From Actinomycetota bacterium (GTDB lineage Bacteria > Actinomycetota > Actinomycetes > Nanopelagicales > Nanopelagicaceae): a stretch of DNA of 6,380 bases. Shown here in pieces: positions 1 to 6,380 of this stretch. Both the position numbers and the translations under genes were made by a program. Within the stretch, counting starts at the first letter, position 1; each line of letters begins with the position of its first letter. Where the stretch lies: positions 1 to 6,380 of the forward strand of contig WLNN01000079.1 in NCBI GenBank assembly GCA_009699765.1, given 5' to 3'. The notes under the pieces were generated by a model that made no database searches, was not told the DNA's origin, and saw nothing but the letters and a program-made list of their open reading frames with translations.

Positions 1-1824
1 AAGCCATCTATTGTTGATAAGGACGCTGCAAGCGTCTTCTACTTGCGTACATTAAACAATTTTGATCAGAGCGCCGCCACACCTATTTGGATGCGTCGAC
101 GTATCGAGAAGATGGGAATGCGTTCCATCTCTTTGGTTGTAGATATAACAAATTATGTGATGCTTGAGCTCGGACAGCCTCTTCACGCATTCGATGCTGA
201 CAAGATTTCTGGTGGCCTCGCTATAAAGCGAGCAGGTAAGTCAATGAAATTCACAACTCTCGATGGACAAGAGCGCAACCTTGATCCAGATGACTTAATG
301 GTCTGGGATGATAAGAAGCCACTCGCTTTAGCGGGCACAATGGGTGGTCTCGAATCAGAAATCACTGAGACGACATCTCGCATTGCCGTTGAGGCTGTTC
401 GCTTTAATCCAATCGCTATTGCTAAAAACTCACGTCGCCACAAGCTTTCCTCTGAGGCATCACGACGTCTCGAGCGAAGTGTCGATCCATCATTGGCTGA
501 ATTCGCATCTGCGCGTTTCGTCCAGCTTCTCACCGAGCTCTCATCCGCACAGCACGTAGAAACAGTCATTGATGGAGAGCCGCGTTATGCCCCCGTCGTT
601 ACTGTAAATCCGGCATATATTTCGCAAACACTTGGAATTGAAATTTCCCCATCCGAGATTGCAGATCGACTTCGGTCGGTGGGTTGTGATGTCGATGAAA
701 ATACGTTCGAAGTCGATCCGCCATCTTGGCGTTCAGATTTACTTCAACAAGCCGACTTCGTTGAAGAAGTAGCGCGCATGGTTGGCTATGACAAGATTCC
801 TTCGGTCCTACCGCCTCGTCCTAATCATGCTTCGCTGACTTCAACTCAAAAGCGTCGTCGTGCGATAGCAACAATGCTCGCTAGTCGTGGTTTAGCAGAG
901 GTTCAGACTTTTCCTTTCACAAATCAAGCCACAATTGATTCGATGGGCTTTGTTGGAGAACGTGCGTCAACTTACAGAATCGCAAATCCTATGTCGGAAG
1001 AATTTCCACTCATGCGAGTGCATTTAGTACCTGGATTGATTGAAGTTGCACAACGCAATATCAGCCGTGGCGCAAAAGATTTTGGAATTTTCGAAATGGG
1101 CTCAATATTTCGTAGTGCCCAAAAACTTGTTCCTGCGATTTCCCCAGAACTCGGAATGCGGCCCGAACAATCCGTGATTGATGCAATTACAAGTAGTGTT
1201 CCACCTCAGGCTTATCATGTGGCTGGACTTTTAGTTGGTAAGAATGAGGCTGCAGATTGGCAAGGAGCAGCGACCTCCTACACTTGGCAGGATGCAATCG
1301 CATACGCCCAAGATATTCTCCAACTTTGTAATCTCGAATGGAGCATCAAGCGCTCTGATTTTGCTCCTTGGCATCCAGGTCGTTGCGCCGAACTAATAGT
1401 CGATGGAAAAGCTGTGGCACATGCTGGAGAACTTCACCCTCGGGTAATTGCTGCCTATGGCCTTCCAGAGCGCTCAGTTGCATTTGCTGTTGGTCTGAGC
1501 GCGTTACCTGATACTGAACTTGTTCGTCCATTTACCGTAGGAACAATGCCGGCCGCCCTTCAAGATGTTGCGTTAGTCGTTGACTCAACTGTGCCCGCTG
1601 GTGATGTTCTCGCAGCTCTTCGCGCAGGTGCTGGCGATCTTCTTGAATCAATCACTCTCTTTGATCGATATGACAAAATCGGAGATGGCAAGATTTCCCT
1701 GGCTTTCTCGCTCGTCTTCAGAGCTCAAGATCGCACCTTAACCGGCCCAGAAGTTACGACTGCTCGCGAAGCCGCGGTCGCTGAGGCGCAAAAGCGCACG
1801 GGAGCAGTTCTTCGAGCCTTATAG
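1..1824 (+). CDS. pheT: Phenylalanine--tRNA ligase beta subunit, 5'-truncated by window edge
   Basis: This is the beta subunit of the cytoplasmic alpha2beta2 phenylalanyl-tRNA synthetase, which charges tRNA-Phe; the beta subunit carries the editing (B3/B4) and tRNA-binding modules. The frame is open from base 1, so the TTG at 43 is an internal Leu codon and not a start; 607 residues are visible. Actinobacterial PheT is about 820-830 residues, so about 220 N-terminal residues (including the OB-fold tRNA-binding domain) lie off the left edge. Visible in order: the B3/B4 motif VDITNYVMLELGQPLHAFD (fragment residues 47-65) and SSEASRRLERSVDP; the B5 domain (about 202-272) ending in PSWRSDL...DFVEEVARMVGYDKIP; the catalytic-like core with NPMSEEFPLMR and the HPGRCAEL stretch (458-465); and the C-terminal ferredoxin-fold anticodon-binding domain (about 510-607). 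pheS should lie just upstream. The gene ends in TAG, 47 bases before argC. No frameshift is seen. Confidence 0.97.
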   Translation, partial: KPSIVDKDAASVFYLRTLNNFDQSAATPIWMRRRIEKMGMRSISLVVDITNYVMLELGQPLHAFDADKISGGLAIKRAGKSMKFTTLDGQERNLDPDDLMVWDDKKPLALAGTMGGLESEITETTSRIAVEAVRFNPIAIAKNSRRHKLSSEASRRLERSVDPSLAEFASARFVQLLTELSSAQHVETVIDGEPRYAPVVTVNPAYISQTLGIEISPSEIADRLRSVGCDVDENTFEVDPPSWRSDLLQQADFVEEVARMVGYDKIPSVLPPRPNHASLTSTQKRRRAIATMLASRGLAEVQTFPFTNQATIDSMGFVGERASTYRIANPMSEEFPLMRVHLVPGLIEVAQRNISRGAKDFGIFEMGSIFRSAQKLVPAISPELGMRPEQSVIDAITSSVPPQAYHVAGLLVGKNEAADWQGAATSYTWQDAIAYAQDILQLCNLEWSIKRSDFAPWHPGRCAELIVDGKAVAHAGELHPRVIAAYGLPERSVAFAVGLSALPDTELVRPFTVGTMPAALQDVALVVDSTVPAGDVLAALRAGAGDLLESITLFDRYDKIGDGKISLAFSLVFRAQDRTLTGPEVTTAREAAVAEAQKRTGAVLRAL

Positions 1825-1825
1825 A

Positions 1826-1861
1826 ATGTATATTTATGCATTGAATTGCATAAATATGATA
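1826..1861. promoter_or_regulatory. Putative ArgR operator: two adjacent ARG boxes
   Basis: Two 16-base sites fit the actinobacterial ARG-box pattern of TGCAT-like and ATGCA-like half-sites around a 4-base AT spacer. Box 1 is 1826-1841 (ATGTAT-ATTT-ATGCAT). Box 2 is 1846-1861 (TTGCAT-AAAT-ATGATA). Their centres are 20 bases apart, close to the roughly 20-21 bases between paired ARG boxes bound by one ArgR hexamer in E. coli. The strong half-sites (ATGCAT and TTGCAT) face each other and the weaker ones lie outside. The site is directly upstream of argC, the first arg gene, and argR lies in the same operon. Box 2 overlaps the proposed -10 element, which suggests repression by blocking RNA polymerase. 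The consensus is from memory of Streptomyces and mycobacterial ARG boxes; binding is inferred. Confidence 0.72.
1830..1857. repeat. Perfect 11-bp inverted repeat with 6-bp centre
   Basis: Arm 1830-1840 (ATATTTATGCA) is the exact reverse complement of arm 1847-1857 (TGCATAAATAT), separated by TTGAAT. It is the most prominent symmetric element seen in the non-coding DNA. It is best read as the facing halves of two ARG boxes. It is too AT-rich, and lacks a following T-tract, to be a terminator. Confidence 0.85.
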
Positions 1862-1865
1862 TTCT
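1860..1865 (+). promoter_or_regulatory. Putative -10 element for leaderless argC transcript
   Basis: TATTCT fits the TANNNT pattern of actinobacterial -10 elements and sits at -12 to -7 relative to the A of the argC ATG, exactly where it would be if transcription starts at that A. No Shine-Dalgarno sequence precedes the ATG, which agrees with leaderless translation. An alternative -10, TATGAT at 1855-1860, would give a leader of about 5 bases. No good -35 is visible at 17-18 bases upstream; TTGAAT at 1841-1846 is too close. Confidence 0.5.
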
Positions 1866-1871
1866 CTCTCC

Positions 1872-2891
1872 ATGAAAATCGGATTAATTGGTGGCAGTGG
1901 CTACGCCGGGGGAGAGCTATTACGGCTGCTCGCCCTGCACCCTGACTTTGATGTAGTTGCAATTTCAGCGCACTCCAATGCGGGAGAGCTGATAACTTCA
2001 ATTCACCCTCAACTGCATAGCTACCACGGACGTACCTTTTCGCAGTTTTCAGCAGCAGAGTTTTCACAGTGCGAACTAGTGTTTCTCGCACTCCCACATG
2101 GAGAATCGGCAAAGGTAATCTCTCAACTACCCGATACAGTGAAAATTGTTGATCTAGGCGCAGATTTTAGATTAGCATCTGAGCAATCCTGGAAGAAATA
2201 TTACGGCGGAGACTATGCCGGCTCTTGGGTTTATGGACTTGCAGATCTTCCAGGCAAAAGTAATGAGATTTCGAAGGCTAGTCGCGTGGCTAATCCTGGA
2301 TGTTATGCGACTTCAATTGCACTGGGCACAGCTCCTGCAGCAGCCTTTGCAGATCTAACCGACGTAGTCGTGGTTGCTGCATCTGGAACAACTGGTGCTG
2401 GACGTGCCGCCAAAATTAATTTAATTGCATCAGAGGTCACCGGATCTCTTACTTCTTATAAATTTGGGGGAGTGCATCAGCACACTCCCGAGATCGAAGA
2501 AACGCTCTCCAAAGTTTCTGGGCAGAACGTCAAAATATCCTTTACTCCGATTTTGGCACCGATGCCTCGAGGCATTCTTTCTACGATTACCGTTAAGCTT
2601 CTGAAAAACCTTTCAATCGCAGAAGTTCGTGCTGCCTATGAAGATTACTTCACGGACTCTGAATTTGTTTCTCTATTACCTCAAGGTCAAATGCCTAAGA
2701 CCGCCTCTGTTCTCGGTAGCAACTTTGCACAGATTCAGGTTGCAATTGATGAACACACGAATCGGTTAGTTATTTCGGTTGCCATCGATAACCTGGGTAA
2801 AGGCGCGGCAGCACAGGCAATTCAGAATGCTAATTTAATCGCTGGATTCGAAGCATCTTCCGGCCTTCTTGGAAACGGTCTTGGTGCATGA
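1872..2891 (+). CDS. argC: N-acetyl-gamma-glutamyl-phosphate reductase
   Basis: ArgC reduces N-acetyl-gamma-glutamyl phosphate, the ArgB product, to N-acetylglutamate semialdehyde with NADPH; it is cytoplasmic and is the third step of arginine synthesis. The protein has 339 residues, normal for the family. The N-terminal Rossmann motif GLIGGSGYAGGELLRLL starts at residue 4. The catalytic cysteine is C144 in VANPGCYATS, followed by the SGTTGAGRAAK stretch (171-181). The active-site histidine is probably H204 in VHQHTPEIEE, and the conserved IDNLGKGAAAQAIQN lies near 306-319. The ATG at 1872 places the Rossmann motif at the very N-terminus, as expected. It is the first arg gene, 47 bases after pheT, behind the ARG-box-like operator and with no ribosome binding site. 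Its stop overlaps the argJ start by 4 bases (ATGA, 2888-2891). Confidence 0.97.
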   Translation: MKIGLIGGSGYAGGELLRLLALHPDFDVVAISAHSNAGELITSIHPQLHSYHGRTFSQFSAAEFSQCELVFLALPHGESAKVISQLPDTVKIVDLGADFRLASEQSWKKYYGGDYAGSWVYGLADLPGKSNEISKASRVANPGCYATSIALGTAPAAAFADLTDVVVVAASGTTGAGRAAKINLIASEVTGSLTSYKFGGVHQHTPEIEETLSKVSGQNVKISFTPILAPMPRGILSTITVKLLKNLSIAEVRAAYEDYFTDSEFVSLLPQGQMPKTASVLGSNFAQIQVAIDEHTNRLVISVAIDNLGKGAAAQAIQNANLIAGFEASSGLLGNGLGA

Positions 2892-4036
2892 ATAGCCAAC
2901 TCCCACGGGGCTTTCGAGCGGCAGGAATGCACACAGGATTAAAGAGTAGTGGCGCATTCGATCTCACCCTCATTGAAAATCAAGGCCCACGATTCGATGC
3001 AGCGGCGGTTTATACAACGAACAAGGTTGTTGCCGCCCCAGTCATATGGTCAAGAGAAGTAACAAAAGGCAAGATAGTTCGTGCAGCGGTCTTAAATTCC
3101 GGTGGAGCGAATGCTTGCACTGGCCCTGAAGGATTTCTTGATACTCATCGCACCGCAGAGAAAGTTGGAGAGCTCCTTGAAATCTCTTCAGGTGAAGTAG
3201 TTGTTTGCTCAACTGGTCTCATTGGCGAACGACTTCCGATGGAGAAAATTCTTGGTGGAATCACCACCCTGACTACTCAACTTCACGGTGACTCACTTGA
3301 TGAAGTAGCACGTTCAATCATGACTACGGATTCAGTACCAAAGATTGTCGAAACGAATCATGGAACTGTTCGAACAGTTGGCGTCGCCAAAGGCGCAGGC
3401 ATGTTAGCTCCAACGCTTGCGACAATGCTTTCGGTTGTAATGACGGATGCGGTCCTGCCTGCAAATTCTCAGGAAATCTTTACTCGTGTATGCAGCCGAA
3501 CCTATAACCGAATCGACTCGGACGGATGCATGTCCACCAATGACACAGTTTTGCTGATGGGCTCTGGTGCAAGTGGCATTGAGATTTCCGAGGAAGATAT
3601 TGAAACGATATTGATGGAAGTCTGTGGTTCGCTCTGCGAACAATTAATCGCCGATGCTGAAGGTTCTACAAAGACTGTTTCGATTAATGTAGAAGGCGCT
3701 GCAACCGAGGATGATGCAGTAAAAGTTGCCCGAGCCTGTGCGCGAAACAATCTTTTAAAATGCGCCATATTCGGCGGGGATCCAAATTGGGGACGAGTTT
3801 TAGCGGCCGCAGGCACTGCAGATGCATTAATCGATCCGCTGACTATTGATGTAACTTTAAATGGAGTCAAAGTTGCACAGAATTCTTCTCCATTCGAAGA
3901 TAAAAACAAGGTTTCCTTCGCGGGCCGTTCGGTTGAATTGACTATCAATCTCAATGTCGGTACAGCTAGAGCAACTGTTAAAACGAATGATCTCTCTCAT
4001 GATTATGTTCACGAGAATTCGGCGTACTCGACATGA
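2888..4036 (+). CDS. argJ: Glutamate N-acetyltransferase / ornithine acetyltransferase
   Basis: ArgJ moves the acetyl group from N-acetylornithine to glutamate, giving ornithine and regenerating N-acetylglutamate (cyclic arginine pathway). Some family members also use acetyl-CoA to make N-acetylglutamate; this cannot be decided from sequence. The 382-residue precursor shows the self-cleavage motif KGAGMLAPTLATML (168-181). Cleavage is expected between A178 and T179, making T179 the N-terminal nucleophile of the beta chain. The oxyanion-hole pair T109-G110 is in CSTGLIGE. Other family blocks are RGFRAAGMHTGLK near the start, DGCMSTNDTVLL (212-223), GGDPNWGRVLAAAG (296-309) and the C-terminal HDYVHENSAYST. 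The ATG overlaps the argC stop as ATGA with no clear ribosome binding site, so translation is probably coupled to argC. The same 4-base overlap joins it to argB. Confidence 0.97.
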   Translation: MNSQLPRGFRAAGMHTGLKSSGAFDLTLIENQGPRFDAAAVYTTNKVVAAPVIWSREVTKGKIVRAAVLNSGGANACTGPEGFLDTHRTAEKVGELLEISSGEVVVCSTGLIGERLPMEKILGGITTLTTQLHGDSLDEVARSIMTTDSVPKIVETNHGTVRTVGVAKGAGMLAPTLATMLSVVMTDAVLPANSQEIFTRVCSRTYNRIDSDGCMSTNDTVLLMGSGASGIEISEEDIETILMEVCGSLCEQLIADAEGSTKTVSINVEGAATEDDAVKVARACARNNLLKCAIFGGDPNWGRVLAAAGTADALIDPLTIDVTLNGVKVAQNSSPFEDKNKVSFAGRSVELTINLNVGTARATVKTNDLSHDYVHENSAYST

Positions 4037-4830
4037 GCGAAAACATTCTTGTCATCAAATTTGGTGGACACGCCATGAGTGATAACGACGGACTTTTCGG
4101 GAAGAAATTAGCGCTAGCCATAGCCCAGGGATTGAAAGTCGTAGTTGTTCATGGAGGGGGGCCGCAAATCAACTCAGCGCTCTCTTCGGCAGGAATCGAA
4201 TCAACTTTTCTTGGGGGCTTTCGTGTCACCACACCAGAGACTTTCGCTGTAGTCGAGCGGGTACTCTCAGATGAAGTGGGCCCACAGGTTGCCCAGACTC
4301 TGACTCAATCAGGTGTTGCGGCACTTGCGATCTCAGGACGGCACTCAGGAACAATTTTCGCCCGCAAGCAGATTAATTTAGTTAATGGATCCGTAGCAGA
4401 ACTCGGACTAGTCGGTGAAGTTGCAGATATTGATACCACTGCAATTCAAGTTCTTCTTGAAAAGAATGTGGTCCCTGTTATTTCTCCGATCGCTAATGAT
4501 GTCGATAGCGACGCTGGCTTAAATGTAAATGCCGATATCGCTGCGGCCGCAGTAGCGGGTGCACTCCATGCAGCCGAATTGATTATCATGACAGACGTTG
4601 CAGGTATTTATCGAAATTGGCCGGATGCCTCCTCGCTCATTTCGATCATCAATTCAGCTGAACTTTCAAGCATCAAAGGGACATTTTCAGAGGGAATGGC
4701 ACCGAAAGTTCAAGCGTCGTTGGATGCTATCGCGGCGGGTGCAGCAGCAGTCCGAATTATTGATGGAACAAATCCAGAAGCTTTCGCAGATGCGTTAGCT
4801 CATAGCGGAGGAACACTGGTGATCGCATGA
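4033..4830 (+). CDS. argB: Acetylglutamate kinase, short form without N-terminal helix
   Basis: ArgB phosphorylates N-acetylglutamate with ATP, the second step of arginine synthesis and the usual control point in organisms with ArgJ. The fold is that of the amino-acid kinase family. Visible are K9-F-G-G near the start, VVVHGGGPQIN (37-47) for phosphate and substrate contacts, GGFRVTT with R64, NVNAD (N164, D168) and GMAPKV with K225, matching the E. coli catalytic K8, N158, D162 and K217. At 265 residues it is close to the E. coli enzyme (258) and shorter than mycobacterial or Corynebacterium forms (about 290-300). It begins directly at the first beta strand. The frame upstream is open only back to 4003 and holds no ATG, GTG or TTG, so a longer protein is not possible here. 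It starts in an ATGA overlap with argJ and ends in one with argD. Confidence 0.96.
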   Translation: MSENILVIKFGGHAMSDNDGLFGKKLALAIAQGLKVVVVHGGGPQINSALSSAGIESTFLGGFRVTTPETFAVVERVLSDEVGPQVAQTLTQSGVAALAISGRHSGTIFARKQINLVNGSVAELGLVGEVADIDTTAIQVLLEKNVVPVISPIANDVDSDAGLNVNADIAAAAVAGALHAAELIIMTDVAGIYRNWPDASSLISIINSAELSSIKGTFSEGMAPKVQASLDAIAAGAAAVRIIDGTNPEAFADALAHSGGTLVIA

Positions 4831-5984
4831 AGCAATGGGACCAATCACTTCAAGCCAATTATGGATCGCCAACTCTGGAACTTGTATCAGGTAAGGGCGC
4901 GGTAGTTACGGATATAAAAGGAAATGAATACCTCGATTTTCTTGCGGGCATCGCTACCAATGTTCTAGGTCACGCTCACCCTGCAGTTGTAAAGGCAGTT
5001 ACCAAGCAGATTTCAACTCTTGGTCATGTAAGCAATTTCTATGCGCATCCCAATGTTATGGCACTAGCGGCTAAATTAATCTCGATGACAGAAGACAAAA
5101 ATGCGCGGGTTTTCTTTTGCAATTCAGGAGCCGAGGCAAATGAAGCTGCGCTAAAGCTCTCACGTAAGACAGGTCGCACTCGTATCGTTGCAACCAAAGA
5201 TTCATTTCACGGTCGCACTATGGGAGCGCTCTCACTTACTGGCCAGCCTGGCAAAAGAGATCCATTCAAGCCGTTAATCAAAGGAATTACTCATGTCCCG
5301 TATGGAGATATGGGTGCAATGCTCAAGAAAGTCAGCAAGAAGACGGCTATGGTTATTGTCGAACCAATCATGGGTGAAGCAGGAGTTATCGTCCCGCCAC
5401 ATGGATATCTTCAGGCGCTTCGCGAACTATGTGATGAAACTGGGGCGCTGCTTGTTTTTGATTGCGTTCAAACCGGGATGGGCCGAACTGGAGATTGGTT
5501 TGGTTACGAATACTCTGGAATCAAACCTGATGTCATCACCTTGGCAAAAGGTTTAGGTGGAGGACTGCCACTCGGTGCGATGATTGCACTCGGTGATGCT
5601 GCGAATCTATTCCAGCCAGGTGACCACGGTTCAACTTTCGGTGGTAATCCAGTAACAACTGCAGCAGCTCTTGCAGTAATTGAGACAATTGAAAATAAAT
5701 CATTGCTTGAGCGAGTAAGTGCAGCAGGCGTTGAATTGATGGCAGAGCTGGCTCTGATCGATGGCGTCAAATCAGTTCGTGGTGCTGGCTTCTTAATTGG
5801 CATCGAATTCTCAGAGCCAATTGCGAAAATAGTTGCAGCCCAATGTCAGAAGAGTGGTGTTTTGGTAAATGGAAATAGTGAGACTGTCATTCGTATCGCG
5901 CCGCCGTTAATTGTGACTGACCGCGAGATAGCTAGGTTCATAAAAATTTTTGCAGAATCAGTAGATAAAGTCAGGAGTAAGTAA
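4827..5984 (+). CDS. argD: Acetylornithine aminotransferase (PLP-dependent, class III)
   Basis: ArgD transfers the amino group of glutamate to N-acetylglutamate semialdehyde, the ArgC product, giving N-acetylornithine for ArgJ; enzymes of this family often also act in lysine synthesis as succinyldiaminopimelate aminotransferase. The 385 residues match the family length. Visible are NSGAEANEAALKL (99-111) for cofactor phosphate binding, SFHGRTMGALS (126-136) with the ring-stacking F127, D212 and Q215 in the DxVQTGMGRTG block, the Schiff-base lysine K241 in LAKGLGGGLPLGA, and GSTFGGNP (268-275) with T270. Residue 213 is Cys where DEVQ is usual. The ATG overlaps the argB stop as ATGA. A purine-rich GGAGGAA (4807-4813) lies 13 bases before it, rather far for a ribosome binding site. 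The TAA stop shares one base with the argR start. Confidence 0.96.
   Translation: MKQWDQSLQANYGSPTLELVSGKGAVVTDIKGNEYLDFLAGIATNVLGHAHPAVVKAVTKQISTLGHVSNFYAHPNVMALAAKLISMTEDKNARVFFCNSGAEANEAALKLSRKTGRTRIVATKDSFHGRTMGALSLTGQPGKRDPFKPLIKGITHVPYGDMGAMLKKVSKKTAMVIVEPIMGEAGVIVPPHGYLQALRELCDETGALLVFDCVQTGMGRTGDWFGYEYSGIKPDVITLAKGLGGGLPLGAMIALGDAANLFQPGDHGSTFGGNPVTTAAALAVIETIENKSLLERVSAAGVELMAELALIDGVKSVRGAGFLIGIEFSEPIAKIVAAQCQKSGVLVNGNSETVIRIAPPLIVTDREIARFIKIFAESVDKVRSK
5973..5977 (+). promoter_or_regulatory. Shine-Dalgarno sequence of argR
   Basis: AGGAG lies 6 bases before the ATG at 5984, inside the last codons of argD. It is the only strong, well-spaced ribosome binding site among the arg genes here and it fixes the argR start. 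It suggests argR can be translated independently of argD, unlike the ATGA-coupled genes upstream. Confidence 0.8.
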
Positions 5985-6380
5985 TGTCCACAGTTGCAGC
6001 CCGTAGAGCAAAAGCTATTTCGTTAGTAAAGAGCGGACGAATTTCATCGCAGATCGAACTTGTAAAAGAATTGAAGAAGGCCGGTTTTCCCGTAACTCAA
6101 GCGACAGCTAGCCGTGACCTAGATGAAATCGGCGCGGTACGAGGGCGCGATGGATACACGATTGCTGGAAGCGGCGAAGATTCGATGACACGATCAATGC
6201 CACTTCCAAGTGACCTCATTCTTTCTGTCGAATCCAGTGGAAATCTTGCGGTTGTACGCACCCCTCCAGGAGGAGCGCAGTTCCTAGCTAGTTCGTTAGA
6301 TCATTCAGGTATTTCCTCAATCATCGGGACAATCGCTGGTGATGACACGGTCCTCGTTGTTTCACGAAAAGCCACCGGTG
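5984..6380 (+). CDS. argR: Arginine repressor, 3'-truncated by window edge
   Basis: ArgR is the hexameric arginine-sensing DNA-binding regulator of arginine genes. The ATG at 5984 opens a frame with no stop to the window end; 132 residues are visible, and the family is usually 150-170, so some 15-40 are missing. The N-terminal winged helix-turn-helix (about 5-65) has VTQATASRDLDEIGAVR (37-53); S43-R44 match the DNA-contacting Ser47-Arg48 of E. coli ArgR. After a short linker comes the oligomerisation and arginine-binding domain with VVRTPPGGAQFLASSLD (90-106) and GTIAGDDTVLVVSR (115-128); D120-D121 match the arginine-binding aspartates. The start overlaps the argD TAA by one base (TAATG) and has a good AGGAG site. 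It probably represses its own operon through the boxes before argC. In mycobacteria argF stands between argD and argR; here it does not. Confidence 0.96.
   Translation, partial: MSTVAARRAKAISLVKSGRISSQIELVKELKKAGFPVTQATASRDLDEIGAVRGRDGYTIAGSGEDSMTRSMPLPSDLILSVESSGNLAVVRTPPGGAQFLASSLDHSGISSIIGTIAGDDTVLVVSRKATG

Noticed and set aside
43..1824. TTG at 43 as the pheT start
   Set aside because: The same frame is open back to base 1 and the PheT family needs about 220 more N-terminal residues, so the gene is cut by the window edge.
1830..1857. Inverted repeat as a pheT transcription terminator
   Set aside because: The stem is nearly all A-T pairs and is followed by GATATTCTCTCTCC rather than a T-tract; its half-sites fit ARG boxes better.
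2469..2490. 7-bp perfect stem GGGAGTG/CACTCCC with an 8-base loop inside argC
   Set aside because: It lies in codons for the conserved GGVHQHTPE active-site block and has no T-tract; most likely chance plus codon constraint.
3502..3954. 150-codon open frame on the - strand
   Set aside because: It lies wholly within argJ on the opposite strand, has no recognisable motif, and argJ is intact with full family conservation; it is a shadow frame. The other antisense and off-frame open stretches within pheT, argC, argB and argD were rejected for the same reason.
4541..4552. 12-bp palindrome CTGCGGCCGCAG in argB, with another GCGGCCGC in argJ near 3804
   Set aside because: It encodes the run of alanines after NVNADI; such palindromes arise easily from GCN codons, and no regulatory context is visible.
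4807..4813. GGAGGAA as the ribosome binding site of argD
   Set aside because: The spacing to the ATG is 13 bases, longer than usual, and it sits in codons for the ArgB C-terminal GGT; it may help but was not called as a feature.

Overview
The window holds the 3' part of pheT and, downstream of it on the same strand, an arginine biosynthesis operon in the order argC-argJ-argB-argD-argR, with argR cut by the right edge. All six genes are on the + strand and there is almost no non-coding DNA. The only intergenic stretch is the 47 bases between pheT and argC. No RNA genes, mobile elements, CRISPR arrays or gene-sized unexplained regions were seen.

The organism looks like an actinomycete with roughly balanced base composition and compact gene packing. 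The order pheT-argCJBD...R is the one known from Mycobacterium and Streptomyces. The proteins also carry actinobacterial wording, for example the ALQDVALVV stretch in the PheT ferredoxin-fold domain, the THDYVHENSAYS-like tail of ArgJ and the GMGRTG stretch of ArgD. The moderate G+C and 1-4 base gene overlaps suggest a streamlined, possibly freshwater lineage such as Nanopelagicales (acI). That placement is inference.

Layout: 1-1824 is pheT, lacking its N-terminal part. 1825-1871 is a regulatory gap with two head-to-head ARG-box-like sites and a -10 element placed for a leaderless argC mRNA. 1872-4830 holds argC, argJ and argB, and 4827-5984 holds argD, each junction an ATGA overlap. 5984-6380 is argR, preceded by a clear Shine-Dalgarno sequence.

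Together ArgB (kinase), ArgC (reductase), ArgD (aminotransferase) and ArgJ (acetyl transfer from acetylornithine to glutamate) carry out the acetylated part of arginine synthesis from N-acetylglutamate to ornithine, with the acetyl group recycled. ArgR is expected to sense arginine and close the loop by binding the operator in front of argC. The more notable points are the operator/promoter layout, an ArgB without the N-terminal helix linked to arginine inhibition, a Cys in place of the usual Glu in the ArgD DEVQ motif, and the absence of argF between argD and argR. I see no sign of an undescribed system: this is a conserved housekeeping region.
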